The notes under the pieces are model-generated. The model did not search any database and was not told the origin of the DNA. It was given only the letters and a program-made list of their open reading frames with translations. From Devosia sp. (GTDB lineage Bacteria; Pseudomonadota; Alphaproteobacteria; Rhizobiales; Devosiaceae), in contig NZ_JAGIAW010000001.1 of assembly GCF_017744655.1 (NCBI RefSeq), forward strand, positions 434,001 through 498,000: a DNA stretch of 64,000 nt, read 5' to 3'. A program made the translations under genes and the position numbers. This document shows positions 37,125 through 46,252 of this stretch, piece after piece. Within the stretch, counting starts at the first letter, position 1; every line of letters begins with the position of its first letter.

Positions 37125-37886
37125 GTGAGGGCCAGGCAGATGTTGTGCTGCGTACGCAAGGCGGAAGAAAATCGCGATGTATGGCAGAAGCTTTCGAGCT
37201 TCCTCGGCTCGTTCTCGCGCCGCACGGGCGTTGCTGGCCACATTGCCAATATTCTTGATCCCGATACCTGGCTGCCTGGTGGTCGCGAGGCGGCGTTCAC
37301 GCTCGCGCTGATCGCCCTTTCTGCCAAGATGGCCATGGCTGACGGTGCGGTAACCGCCTCCGAAGTTCGCGCCTTCAACGCCACCGTGGAAATTGCCAAG
37401 GGCCAGGAGCCCCAGGTGGAGCGCCTGTTCAATCTCGCAAAGCAGGATGTGGCCGGCTACGAAGCCTATGCCCGCAAGGTCGCACGCTTTTTTGCTGATA
37501 CACCAGAGACGCTCGAACACGTGCTCGATGGCCTCTTCTTCATCGCCACGGCCGATGGGCTCGTGCACGAAGCCGAACTCGACTATCTGCGCTCGGTGAG
37601 CTCCATCTTCGGTTTCGACGAAGTGCGCTTCGAGCAGATCGCGGCCCAGCACGTCATGCTCGAAGAGGGCGTTGATCCATACGTAGTCCTCGGCCTGTCG
37701 CATGAAGCGCCGCCCGAGGAAGTGCGCCGCGTCTACCGCCTACTCGTTGCCGAGCATCACCCCGACCGCCTGATCGCCAAGGGCGTGCCGGAAGAGCTGA
37801 TCGACGTTGCTACTGCCCGCATGGCCGCGATCAATCTTGCCTATCAGGCCATTACCAAGCCGCGCCAGCAACCGCTTCTCACCTGA
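37125..37886 (+). CDS. TerB-like / DnaJ-domain protein (DjlA type)
   Basis: A protein of about 253 residues. Residues 55-165 are a TerB-like helical domain (ALIALSAKMAMADGAVTASEV, GLFFIATADGLVHEAELDYL). The C-terminus (about 187-250) is a J domain with the HPD motif in VAEHHPDRLIA, which stimulates DnaK ATPase. The start is unclear: GTG at 37125 or ATG at 37140. Unlike E. coli DjlA there is no obvious membrane helix. It is followed by the RNase P RNA gene. Confidence 0.87.
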   Translation: MRARQMLCCVRKAEENRDVWQKLSSFLGSFSRRTGVAGHIANILDPDTWLPGGREAAFTLALIALSAKMAMADGAVTASEVRAFNATVEIAKGQEPQVERLFNLAKQDVAGYEAYARKVARFFADTPETLEHVLDGLFFIATADGLVHEAELDYLRSVSSIFGFDEVRFEQIAAQHVMLEEGVDPYVVLGLSHEAPPEEVRRVYRLLVAEHHPDRLIAKGVPEELIDVATARMAAINLAYQAITKPRQQPLLT

Positions 37887-37930
37887 TCTTCGCGCTTGAC
37901 GCGGGGCAGGGTGCGCCCCTACATCGGCGC

Positions 37931-38317
<387 letters not shown>

Positions 38318-38507
38318 GTCAACTCTTTCACGGAGTTGACACAATTCCGCCTGCGCGGCGCCACAAGCCTGACCGTGGATTAATGTACATTGCGGCTACA
38401 TTGCAGTAAGTTCATGATTTTATTGAATGATTTTATCAGTGCGCAATGTTACGGCAATGCTGGGGTGGTTAGTTTGTCCTCGTCAACAACACACGGAGAC
38501 ACCCCAA

Positions 38508-38657
38508 ATGAAGAAGATCATCGCTCTCGTTCTTGCCACTGCAATGGTTGCCGGCGCTGCCGCTCCGACCTTCGCCGCCACTTCGGGCGACAATTGCTCG
38601 TTCAAGGACAAGACCCTCTGCGTCACCGAATCTCTGGTGTCCTACAACAACAGCTGA
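38508..38657 (+). CDS. Tiny secreted two-cysteine peptide, paralog 1
   Basis: A 49-residue precursor with a signal peptide (residues 1-23, ending APTFAA). The mature peptide is about 26 residues with Cys30 and Cys38 in the motif C-x-F-K-D-x-x-L-C-x-x-E-S-L. GGAG lies about nine bases before the ATG. A second gene 195 bases downstream encodes a peptide with the same signal ending and the same motif. No family is known to me; a disulfide-bonded extracytoplasmic peptide is likely. Confidence 0.7.
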   Translation: MKKIIALVLATAMVAGAAAPTFAATSGDNCSFKDKTLCVTESLVSYNNS

Positions 38658-38721
38658 TGCCTGGGCCTAGCGGCCCGACAAAGAGATTCTCGGGCCCTGG
38701 CCTGAGTGTCGCACTATCCGC

Positions 38722-38786
38722 CGACGGCTCGCTCAGTGGTCTTCTACGACCATGTGACCCGAGCCGTCGCGGCCAATTTTGCCTTT
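38722..38786 (+). terminator. Possible terminator between the two small peptide genes
   Basis: CGACGGCTCG and its exact complement form a 10-bp stem around a 28-base loop that itself contains the hairpin TGGTC-TTCTAC-GACCA. It is followed by AATTTTGCCTTTT. The arrangement looks like a terminator or RNA-stabilising structure for the first peptide gene. Confidence 0.5.
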
Positions 38787-38852
38787 TGCAGTAACGCTTG
38801 AGCAAGGCGGCGTCTTTAGAGGCCTCGCTATCTCGCAACTTGGAGATTATGT

Positions 38853-39035
38853 ATGAAAACCATTTTCGCTAGCCTGTTTGCTGCCCTGCTGATTTCCACG
38901 ACGGCGGCCCCGACCTTTGCCGCTTCGACGACAGACGTGAACGACTGCGTGTTCAAGGACAGCTCGCTCTGCGCGTCTGAATCGCTGTCGCCGACCACGA
39001 ACGAAGAAGCGGCACCGGCGCCGATTTTCAGCTGA
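38853..39035 (+). CDS. Tiny secreted two-cysteine peptide, paralog 2
   Basis: A 60-residue precursor with a signal peptide (residues 1-24, ending APTFAAS). The mature part carries Cys32 and Cys40 in DCVFKDSSLCASESL, the same C-x7-C motif and E-S-L ending as the peptide encoded at 38508-38657, plus an acidic, proline-containing tail. GGAG precedes the ATG. The two are tandem paralogs separated by their own structured spacer. Function is unknown. Confidence 0.7.
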   Translation: MKTIFASLFAALLISTTAAPTFAASTTDVNDCVFKDSSLCASESLSPTTNEEAAPAPIFS

Positions 39036-39064
39036 TAATCTGCGGCCTTTAGCGCCAATGTTCG

Positions 39065-39101
39065 AGCCCCTGGACCTCCCGGCCCGGGGCTTTTCCTTTT
39101 T
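39065..39101 (+). terminator. Intrinsic terminator after the second peptide gene
   Basis: A six-pair stem (AGCCCC with GGGGCT) with a 15-base loop is followed by TTTCCTTTTT, 30 bases after the stop. Confidence 0.75.
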
Positions 39102-39219
39102 CCGGCATAGGTGATGCGCAGCTCCCGGCACTTGCGCGCTCGCAAGCATGGCTTTAAGGCGAACCCTTCGCATTTTTCCGCCGTAGACCGGCGGCACACG
39201 CTAACGGAGTTCGAGCGCG

Positions 39220-40320
39220 ATGCCCCTGGCCACACCATATTACCTGATCGACGAAACTGCGCTTGATCGAAACCTTGCCCTTATCGATCAGCTTAGGGCA
39301 CAGTCGGGCGCAAAATGCCTGCTGGCCCTCAAGTGTTTTGCCACCTGGTCCGCCTTTGCGCAGATGGCTCCGCATATGGATGGGACGACTTCCTCCTCGC
39401 TCAACGAGGTGAAACTCGGCCGTGAAAAATTCGGTGGCGAGACCCACGCCTATTCCGTCGCCTGGTCCGATGGCGAGATCGACGAAGCCATCGCCAATGC
39501 CGACAAGATGATTTTCAATTCCGTCGGTCAGCTTGAGTGCTTTGCCGATAAGGCTGCGCATCTGCCCATCGGCCTGCGCGTCAATCCCGGCATCAGCCAT
39601 TCCCACTTCGATCTTGCCGATCCGGCGCGTCCCTTCAGCCGTCTAGGTGAGAGCGATCTCGCTCGCGTCGAGGCGGTCATGGATCGCGTCTCCGGCTTCA
39701 TGCTTCATTGCAATTGCGAGAACGACTCGCTCGACGCTTTTTCAGCGCTGCTTGACCAGTTCGAAGCAAAGCTTGGCCCGCTGCTTGAGCGCCTCGATTG
39801 GGTCAGTCTCGGCGGAGGCATCCACTTTACCAAGCCCGGTTATCCCGTCGAAGGCCTTGCAGTGCGATTGAAAACATTCGCCCAACGCTTTGGTGTGCAG
39901 GTCTATCTAGAGCCCGGCGATACCGCGGTGACTGATACGACGACGCTGGAAGTCAGCGTTCTCGACGTCGTTGAAAATGGCAAACCCGTCGCCATCGTGG
40001 ACAGCGCCGTAGAAGCGCATATGCTCGACCTTCTGGTTTACCGGCAGAGCGCGGCAGTCGCGCCGAATGCTGGCCCACACCGCTACTTTATCGCCGGCAA
40101 ATCCTGCCTTGCGGGCGATGTATTCGGTGAATTCGACTTTCCGGCGCCCTTGAGCGTTGGAAGTCGCATATCGCTGCTCAATGCGGGCGGCTACACGATG
40201 GTGAAGAAGAACTGGTTCAACGGCGTCAACATGCCGGGTATCGCCATCCGTCGAAAAAACGGTGAAATCGAGCTCGTGCGCGAGTTCGACTATGCCGATT
40301 ACGTCTCCAGCCTCTCCTGA
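39220..40320 (+). CDS. nspC: Carboxynorspermidine / carboxyspermidine decarboxylase NspC
   Basis: A 366-residue PLP-dependent fold III decarboxylase that makes spermidine or norspermidine from the carboxylated precursor. The PLP lysine is Lys38 in LLALKCFATW. Other family segments are GLRVNPGISHSHFDLADP, HCNCENDS, VSLGGGIHFTKPGYP and GKSCLAGDVFGEF with the catalytic cysteine. It is followed 45 bases later by the dehydrogenase that makes its substrate, so the two encode the alternative spermidine route widespread in alphaproteobacteria. Confidence 0.94.
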   Translation: MPLATPYYLIDETALDRNLALIDQLRAQSGAKCLLALKCFATWSAFAQMAPHMDGTTSSSLNEVKLGREKFGGETHAYSVAWSDGEIDEAIANADKMIFNSVGQLECFADKAAHLPIGLRVNPGISHSHFDLADPARPFSRLGESDLARVEAVMDRVSGFMLHCNCENDSLDAFSALLDQFEAKLGPLLERLDWVSLGGGIHFTKPGYPVEGLAVRLKTFAQRFGVQVYLEPGDTAVTDTTTLEVSVLDVVENGKPVAIVDSAVEAHMLDLLVYRQSAAVAPNAGPHRYFIAGKSCLAGDVFGEFDFPAPLSVGSRISLLNAGGYTMVKKNWFNGVNMPGIAIRRKNGEIELVREFDYADYVSSLS

Positions 40321-40365
40321 TCCAGGCTGGGCAATGTCCACCACCAAGAAGGTGTTTCGTGCCAA

Positions 40366-41646
40366 TTGAAAAAGAACATTCTGATCATCGGTGCCGGAGG
40401 TGTCGCGCAGGTCGCAGCCGTTAAGGCTGCCATGCACAATGATGTCCTGGGGGACATCAACATCGCCTCCCGCACCGTCGAAAAATGCGACGCCATCATC
40501 GCCGGGATACTTGAGCGCAAGGTGCTGAAGCGTCCCGGGCTCATCGCCGCGCATCAGCTCGACGCTATGGATGTCGAAGCCACGAAGGCCCTGATCCGGC
40601 GTACCAAGAGCCAGATCGTGCTCAATGCCGGCTCGGCCTTCCTCAACATGTCGGTGCTCCGCGCCTCAATCGAGACGGGGGCCGCCTATATTGACACGGC
40701 CATCCACGAAGACCCGTCAAAAGTCTGCGAGACGCCGCCCTGGTATGGCAATTACGAGTGGAAGCAGCGTGACGAATGCGAGCGCAAGGGCATCACCGCC
40801 GTGCTCGGTGCCGGCTTCGATCCGGGCGTCGTCAATGCCTATGCCGCGCTCGCCTCGCAGCACTATTTTGACCGGATCGATTCCATCGACATCATCGATG
40901 TGAACGCAGGCAGTCACGGCCGCTATTTCGCGACTAATTTCGATCCCGAAATCAATTTTCGTGAGTTTACCGGCACGGTCTGGAGCTGGCAGAACAGCCA
41001 GTGGACGCCGAACGAGATGTTCGAGGTGAGCCGGACGGACGATCTGCCTGTCGTCGGCACCCACAAGACCTATCTCACCGGTCACGACGAGGTGCATTCG
41101 CTCTCGGCCAATCTCGGCGTGCCGGATATTCGGTTCTGGATGGGTTTTGGCGACCACTACATCAACGTCTTCACGGTGCTGAAGAATCTCGGCCTGCTTT
41201 CGGAAAAGCCGGTTGTGACCGCCGAGGGGCAGGAAATCGTGCCGCTCAAGGTCGTGAAAGCCGTGCTGCCCGATCCGGCCTCGCTGGCGCCGGACTATGC
41301 CGGCAAGACTTTCATCGGCAACCTGATCAAGGGCAAGCGCAACGGCGCCGATGCGGAGATGTTGATCTACAACATCTGCGACCACGAAGAGACTTTTGCC
41401 GAAACCGGCAGCCAGGCGATCTCCTATACGGCCGGCGTGCCGGCCGTTGCCGCAGCGATGCTGATCGCTAGAGGCGAGTGGGATTGCCACCACATGGCCA
41501 ATATCGAGGAACTTCCGCCGGTGCCGTTCCTGGCTTTGCTCGAAACCATGGGCCTGCCGACCCGCCTCCGCGACGCCAAGGGCGATCGGAGCTTTGTGGG
41601 TGAGAAGCTGCCGGAGCAGAAGAAGGCACGCCTCGGCGCCTCCTGA
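40366..41646 (+). CDS. Carboxynorspermidine dehydrogenase (saccharopine dehydrogenase family)
   Basis: A 426-residue oxidoreductase that condenses putrescine or diaminopropane with aspartate semialdehyde, using NADPH, to form carboxyspermidine or carboxynorspermidine. The Rossmann fingerprint is ILIIGAGGVAQVAAVKAA at residues 5-22. Later segments AGFDPGVVNAYAALA and DVNAGSHGRYFATNFDPEI fit the LYS1-like CASDH family. The start appears to be TTG at 40366, since the conserved KKNILIIGAG begins there and no ATG lies upstream in frame; AAGAAGG is 13 bases away. It works with NspC encoded just before it. Confidence 0.92.
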   Translation: MKKNILIIGAGGVAQVAAVKAAMHNDVLGDINIASRTVEKCDAIIAGILERKVLKRPGLIAAHQLDAMDVEATKALIRRTKSQIVLNAGSAFLNMSVLRASIETGAAYIDTAIHEDPSKVCETPPWYGNYEWKQRDECERKGITAVLGAGFDPGVVNAYAALASQHYFDRIDSIDIIDVNAGSHGRYFATNFDPEINFREFTGTVWSWQNSQWTPNEMFEVSRTDDLPVVGTHKTYLTGHDEVHSLSANLGVPDIRFWMGFGDHYINVFTVLKNLGLLSEKPVVTAEGQEIVPLKVVKAVLPDPASLAPDYAGKTFIGNLIKGKRNGADAEMLIYNICDHEETFAETGSQAISYTAGVPAVAAAMLIARGEWDCHHMANIEELPPVPFLALLETMGLPTRLRDAKGDRSFVGEKLPEQKKARLGAS

Positions 41647-41678
41647 CAAAAAGACAGCGCCGAAACATCGGCGCTGTC
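41647..41678 (-). terminator. Terminator for the minus-strand phosphorelay operon
   Basis: An 11-pair stem (GACAGCGCCGA with its complement) lies 23 bases beyond the stop of the RR-kinase gene. On the minus strand it runs directly into TTTTTG. On the plus strand the stem also lies just after the dehydrogenase stop but has no T-run. Confidence 0.85.
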
Positions 41679-41701
41679 AAAATCCAATCGGGGGCAGGGC
41701 G

Positions 41702-42736
41702 TCAGGCGCTGAACCTCACGGTCACGCTCGTTCCCCCTCGCGCCGTCTCATAGCTGACGTCTGCGGCAAGCGAGTGGGCCATTGCCTTTACGATGCGGCT
41801 GCCCAGGCCCGTGCCCTGCGGCTTGCCCGTACCGGTCCAGCCAATCCCATCGTCCTCCACGCGCAATTCCACCTGGTCGTCGCGCCGCGCCATGAAAATG
41901 CGGACCTCACCGGCTTCGCGGCCCGAATAAGCGTATTTGAGCGCGTTGGTCACCAGTTCGATCAGCATGACGCCGAGCGAGGCAACCTTCTCGGTTGCCA
42001 GCAACAGCGGTTCGACGCTGACCCTGAGGCTCGCCGTCTGCCCTTCGAGCTGCACCGAGGTTTCGAGTTCGCCCACCAGCGAGCTGATATAGTCGGCCAC
42101 CTGCACCAGGCGAACGTCGTCCGAGGTATAAAGGTGTCGGTGCACGCCGGCGATGGCGTGGATACGCGCCTGGGTCTCGGCCAGCGCGCTCTTGGCCTCG
42201 GCATCGGTCACGGCGTTCGCCTGCAAGCCCACAAGGGCGGCCACCATGGCGAGGGAATTGGCCACCCGATGGTTGACCTCTCCCAGCAGCATTTCGGCGC
42301 GCTCGCGCGCTTCCAGCGTCTCGCGCTCGGCCTGGGCCTTGGCGCGGTTGAGGCGCATACGCTCAATGGCATGCTCGATTGCCGTCACGAGCAGTTCCAT
42401 GAACTCCTCGGACAGTGTCTTGGGCACGTAGTCGGTGGCGCCGGCCTTGAGCGCGGCCACGGCCACGGCGGTCTCGGCCGAGCCGGTCACGTAGACGACC
42501 GTAGGTTTTTCCTCGAATTCGCCAAGTGCGGCAAGCACATCGAGACCCGTGCCGGTGGGCAGGTAGTGGTCGAGCACCACGACATCGATGCCGCCCTTGC
42601 GGATCAGCTCCAGGCCTTCCTCGCCGCCATTGACGTGATCGAAGATATAGCCACGCCGCAGCATGGCCTTTTCGACCAGGCGCGCGAGGCCTGGATCGTC
42701 GTCAATATAGAGCACATGCGGCGTGCGGTTCGGCAT
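41702..42736 (-). CDS. Receiver / HWE- or HisKA_2-type histidine kinase
   Basis: A 344-residue cytoplasmic protein. A receiver occupies residues 7-125 with the acidic pocket YIDDDPG and Asp56 in VVVLDHYLP. A kinase domain follows with the phospho-histidine His156 in LLGEVNHRVANSLAMVAAL, a pattern of the HisKA_2/HWE class, and an ATPase part with GVMLIELVTNALKYA and GGTSVTVRFS. The ATG at 42736 is four bases after the stop of the upstream receiver gene. It likely takes phosphate from the upstream CHASE3 kinase or receiver and passes it on to a further, unlinked regulator. Confidence 0.88.
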   Translation of the reverse strand: MPNRTPHVLYIDDDPGLARLVEKAMLRRGYIFDHVNGGEEGLELIRKGGIDVVVLDHYLPTGTGLDVLAALGEFEEKPTVVYVTGSAETAVAVAALKAGATDYVPKTLSEEFMELLVTAIEHAIERMRLNRAKAQAERETLEARERAEMLLGEVNHRVANSLAMVAALVGLQANAVTDAEAKSALAETQARIHAIAGVHRHLYTSDDVRLVQVADYISSLVGELETSVQLEGQTASLRVSVEPLLLATEKVASLGVMLIELVTNALKYAYSGREAGEVRIFMARRDDQVELRVEDDGIGWTGTGKPQGTGLGSRIVKAMAHSLAADVSYETARGGTSVTVRFSA

Positions 42737-42740
42737 GGTG

Positions 42741-43184
42741 TTAGTCGGCCTCGGGAATCTGCATGACCGAGAAGAACAGGCCCAATTGCTTGATGGCGTT
42801 GGCGAATCCTTCGTAGTCGACGGGCTTGGTGATATAGACGTTGGCGCCAAGATCATAGCAGCGCTGGATTTCGCGCTGGTCGTCCGTGGTGGTCAGCACG
42901 ACGACCGGAGAGCGCTTGGTGTGGTCGTTGCCCTTGATCTTTTCGAGAATGTCGATGCCGGTCATGTCGGGAAGATTGAGGTCGAGCAGCACCAGCAATT
43001 GCCGGCCCTTGTTGACCGAGCCGGTCCCGTCCGGGCCGAGCAGATAGGCGAGCGCCTCGGTCCCGTTGGTGAACGGAATGATCTGGTTGGCGACACCGGC
43101 GCGCCGAATGTTTTTCTCGATGAGGCGCGCATGGCCTTCATCGTCCTCGATCATGATGATGGTCACTGGCCGCGCGTCGTTCAT
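42741..43184 (-). CDS. Single-domain response regulator (Rcp1/CheY-like)
   Basis: A 147-residue receiver-only protein. The acidic pocket is MIEDDEGHARLIEKNIRRAG and the phosphorylation site Asp68 is in LVLLDLNLPDMTGIDIL; the conserved Lys is in ANVYITKPVDYEGF. The length and the E-D-D-E-G-H-A-R start fit receivers that pair with phytochrome- or CHASE3-type kinases. Its start overlaps the stop of the CHASE3 kinase gene by four bases, so the two are coupled. Confidence 0.9.
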   Translation of the reverse strand: MNDARPVTIIMIEDDEGHARLIEKNIRRAGVANQIIPFTNGTEALAYLLGPDGTGSVNKGRQLLVLLDLNLPDMTGIDILEKIKGNDHTKRSPVVVLTTTDDQREIQRCYDLGANVYITKPVDYEGFANAIKQLGLFFSVMQIPEAD

Positions 43185-44674
43185 TGGCTCGAAGTCCCCA
43201 GATGGCTGCGCAGGTCGCGCGGCAGATTGATGATGAAAGTCGTCCCTTGCCCGAAGGTAGAGCGGAGCGTCACGTCGCCGCCGAGGCTTCGGACCATGGT
43301 GCGCACATGCGCCAGGCCAATGCCTTCGCCCGGCTGGCTCTGCTTGCCCGAACGGCGGAACAGTTCGAATACGCGTTCATGGTCGGTTTCGGCAATGCCC
43401 CTGCCATTGTCCTCGACCTCGATTTCCACGCGGTTGCCCGGCGCATGCTTGGCGCGGATGGCCACTTTCAGCGCGCGATCGGGTTCCTGATACTTGATCG
43501 CATTGTCGAGCAGGTTGCCCAGCACCTGTTCGATCGACAGACGGTCGGTAACCAGCTTGCCCATGCGGACATCGGTTTCGATCGCCCCGCCATTGTCGGC
43601 AAGCTGGTGGTGCACGGCGGCGGACGAGGCTTCCGCCACCTCGCGGATATCGACCAGTTCCGGCTTGAGCTGACGGCGGCCCTCGCGCGAAATTTTCAGG
43701 ATCGCGTTGATCAGCCCGTCCATCTTTCGTGTCGCCGCGCGGATGAAGGAAATGGCCTCCGGCAATTCCTCGGTCGCGGCCTCGCGCGCTTCGATGAAAT
43801 TGGGATCGGCCTCGGCTGGTTTGGCTTCCATATAGGTGCGCAGCGCCGTGACGCTCGTTTCGAGCTCGCTGGTGAACCCCATGATATTGACCAGCGGTGC
43901 ACGCAGGTCATGCGTGACGATATAGGCGAAGCGCTGGATTTCCTCATTGGCTTTGCCGAGGTCGGCTGTACGTTCGCGCACGCGTTCCTCCAGGCCCGCA
44001 TTGGCTTCCTCGACCTCGCGGCGGGCTTTTGCCAATTCGCCAGTATAAGAAAGCACGGCCCAGATCGCGCCGGACACCACGGCCAGAATCACGAGGCCGC
44101 CAATAATGGAAACCCAGCGCAGCGCATTGATCGTGTTGCGCTGGTTTGCCACGCCTTCGGTCAGGCGACTATCGACCGCCTCGATCAGTCCGTCGAAAAA
44201 GGCCCGGATGCGATCCATGGCCTGCTTGCCCTCGTTGGTATTGATCAGCGCAATGGCGGCTTCGCGGTTGCCCGCCTGGGCTTCGGCAATCGTGCGGTTG
44301 AGTTCGTCGATCTTGAAATGGATATCCGCTTCGAGGGTGTCGAGCGGCGCCTGCGCCTGGGGATATGGCCCCAGAACTTCGCGCAGGCGCGCAAGCTGTT
44401 CGTCCACCTGGGGCAGGGCGGCGTTGTAGGGTTCGAGATAGGCGTCATCAAGCGTGATGATAAAGCCGCGCTGGCCGGTTTCGAGGTCCTGAAGCTGGGC
44501 GCGGAGGTCAACCGCCACGCGCCGTGCGATACGGGCCTCGATGACTTCGTCGAAATAGCCCTGGGAGCGCTCGACGAGCCAGATATTGGCGCCGACGATA
44601 CCCAGAAGTGCGAGAAGTCCGACCAGCAGGAGCAGGGCCGTTGAACGGACGAATGACTTGCTGGTGATGGGCAT
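43181..44674 (-). CDS. Membrane histidine kinase with CHASE3 sensor domain
   Basis: A 497-residue sensor kinase, first gene of a three-gene phosphorelay operon. Two membrane helices (residues 10-34 and 186-209) enclose a CHASE3-like periplasmic domain with the typical LQDLETGQRGFIITLDDAYL. A coiled segment (215-245) leads to HisKA with His255 in YIVTHDLRAPLVNIMGF. The ATPase domain has LIEQVLGNLLDNAIKY-type N-box (as SIEQVLGNLLDNAIKYQEP), EVEDNGRGI and GEGIGLAHV. The signal is unknown. It lies opposite the division cluster with about 195 bases between. Confidence 0.92.
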   Translation of the reverse strand: MPITSKSFVRSTALLLLVGLLALLGIVGANIWLVERSQGYFDEVIEARIARRVAVDLRAQLQDLETGQRGFIITLDDAYLEPYNAALPQVDEQLARLREVLGPYPQAQAPLDTLEADIHFKIDELNRTIAEAQAGNREAAIALINTNEGKQAMDRIRAFFDGLIEAVDSRLTEGVANQRNTINALRWVSIIGGLVILAVVSGAIWAVLSYTGELAKARREVEEANAGLEERVRERTADLGKANEEIQRFAYIVTHDLRAPLVNIMGFTSELETSVTALRTYMEAKPAEADPNFIEAREAATEELPEAISFIRAATRKMDGLINAILKISREGRRQLKPELVDIREVAEASSAAVHHQLADNGGAIETDVRMGKLVTDRLSIEQVLGNLLDNAIKYQEPDRALKVAIRAKHAPGNRVEIEVEDNGRGIAETDHERVFELFRRSGKQSQPGEGIGLAHVRTMVRSLGGDVTLRSTFGQGTTFIINLPRDLRSHLGTSSQ

Positions 44675-44870
44675 GAAGGGTTCCGCTGAGCGATGGCCTT
44701 ACATGACCCGAATGCACCGCCGCCGCAATAACATAGATTAATCGCATACCGGATTTGATCGACCGGCTTCCGAAGGTGCATGGGAAACAGAATCTTAAGC
44801 GTCCACATGCAATTGTCGGAAACGGTCTGCATGGTCGATCTTTGCGGCCTGAAGTGGAGTTTTGGTCAGT

Positions 44871-45872
44871 ATGGGCAAGCGGCACCTGCCCGAATCCCCG
44901 GAGATGAATGCACCTCACATCCCCGTCCTTCTGGATGAGGTTGTGGTTGCATTTGCGCCGCTTGCTGGCCGGCGCATCGTCGATGGCACTTTTGGCGCGG
45001 GCGGCTATTCGCGCGCCTTGCTCGAAGCGGGTGCCGATGTCGTGGCCATCGACCGCGATCCCAATGTGAAGCCGCATGCCGAGCGGCTCGCTGCCGATTT
45101 TCCGGGTCGCTTTCACTTCGTGCCTGGCACCTTTTCCGAACTCGACGTGCTCGCAGCGCCATTCGCACCCATCCACGGTGTCGTGCTCGATATCGGCGTC
45201 AGTTCCATGCAGCTCGATGAGAGCGAGCGCGGTTTTTCCTTCATGCGCGAAGGGCCGCTCGACATGCGCATGAGCCAGTCGGGCGAAAGCGCTGCCGATC
45301 TCGTCAACACTCTCGATCAGGAAGAGCTGGCCAACCTGCTCTATGCCTTCGGTGAAGAGCGCAAGTCGCGCCGCATCGCTCAGTTCATTGTTGCGGCTCG
45401 CGAAACTGCTGAAATCACAACGACGCTCGAACTCGCGCGCATCATCGAAAAGGCCATCGGTCGCAAGCCGGGTGATGCCCACCCCGCTACGCGCTCCTTC
45501 CAGGCCTTGCGCATCGCTGTGAATGGCGAATTCGACCAGCTCGTCGAAGGTCTTTTTGCCGCCGAACGTCTGCTCGCCGAAGGCGGTATTCTCGGCGTCG
45601 TGACCTTCCATTCGCTTGAAGATCGCATCGCCAAGCGGTTCTTCGATCCCGACAAGGGCGGTCCGGCCCAGTCGCGCCACCTTCCGCAGGCCAAGCTTGA
45701 TCCTCGCCGCTGGGATCCTGTCGCCAAGGCGATCAAGCCGGGCTCTGCCGAACTCGACCGCAATCCGCGCGCCCGCTCATCGGTTTTGCGCAGCGCCATT
45801 CGCACCGATGTCGATGCCCGTCCGGTCTCGTATGACCAGCTCGGCGTGCCCGTGGTCAGGGGGGCTGCATGA
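44871..45872 (+). CDS. rsmH: 16S rRNA (cytosine-1402 N4) methyltransferase RsmH
   Basis: A 333-residue SAM-dependent enzyme that methylates C1402 of 16S rRNA; also called MraW. The segments are HIPVLLDEVV, DGTFGAGGYSRALLE (SAM motif), LDIGVSSMQLDESERGFSF and VTFHSLEDRIAKRFF. Start choice is uncertain between ATG 44871, TTG 44862 and ATG 44904. It heads the division and cell-wall cluster; its stop overlaps ftsL. No mraZ lies in front of it, although mraZ normally does; the 195 bases upstream hold no gene. Confidence 0.95.
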   Translation: MGKRHLPESPEMNAPHIPVLLDEVVVAFAPLAGRRIVDGTFGAGGYSRALLEAGADVVAIDRDPNVKPHAERLAADFPGRFHFVPGTFSELDVLAAPFAPIHGVVLDIGVSSMQLDESERGFSFMREGPLDMRMSQSGESAADLVNTLDQEELANLLYAFGEERKSRRIAQFIVAARETAEITTTLELARIIEKAIGRKPGDAHPATRSFQALRIAVNGEFDQLVEGLFAAERLLAEGGILGVVTFHSLEDRIAKRFFDPDKGGPAQSRHLPQAKLDPRRWDPVAKAIKPGSAELDRNPRARSSVLRSAIRTDVDARPVSYDQLGVPVVRGAA

Positions 45873-46252
45873 TCCGGCGCCTCAATATTTTCCTGATCTG
45901 CACCAGCATCGTCATGCTGGTAGGCGTCTATATGCTGAAGTTCTCAATCGAAGGCACCGCTGCCGAACGCACCGCGTTGCAGATCCATATTTCCGAGCAG
46001 GAAGACGATCTGACCACGCTCAAGGCCGATTGGGCCGTGCTGAACCAGCCCGGCTATGTCGAGCCCATCGTCCGCCGCCATGAGGCCGAGCTGGGCGTCA
46101 CCCAAGTGCAGCAGAAGCAGTTCGGCTCCTTTGCCGACCTGCCGATGCGCCCGGCCAAGCCCGACACCGCCGCCATGGATGCGCTTTTCCTGGCCATCGA
46201 TGCGGGCGTAGACCCGATTGATGCCATTCTCGAACTGGAGGGGATCGAATGA
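45869..46252 (+). CDS. ftsL: Cell division protein FtsL
   Basis: A 127-residue bitopic membrane protein of the divisome. One membrane helix (residues 5-23) follows a basic start (MIRRLN). The periplasmic part begins with a coiled coil (AAERTALQIHISEQEDDLTTLKAD, residues 31-54) as expected. It bridges FtsI-FtsW with FtsB and FtsQ. Sequence conservation is low in this family, so the assignment also rests on position: it overlaps rsmH (ATGA) and ftsI (ATGA). Confidence 0.85.
   Translation: MIRRLNIFLICTSIVMLVGVYMLKFSIEGTAAERTALQIHISEQEDDLTTLKADWAVLNQPGYVEPIVRRHEAELGVTQVQQKQFGSFADLPMRPAKPDTAAMDALFLAIDAGVDPIDAILELEGIE

Noticed and set aside
38318..38340. Rho-independent terminator of rnpB
   Set aside because: The hairpin GTCAACTC/GAGTTGAC is real but has no T-run; it may still help end the transcript, so it is mentioned only under rnpB.
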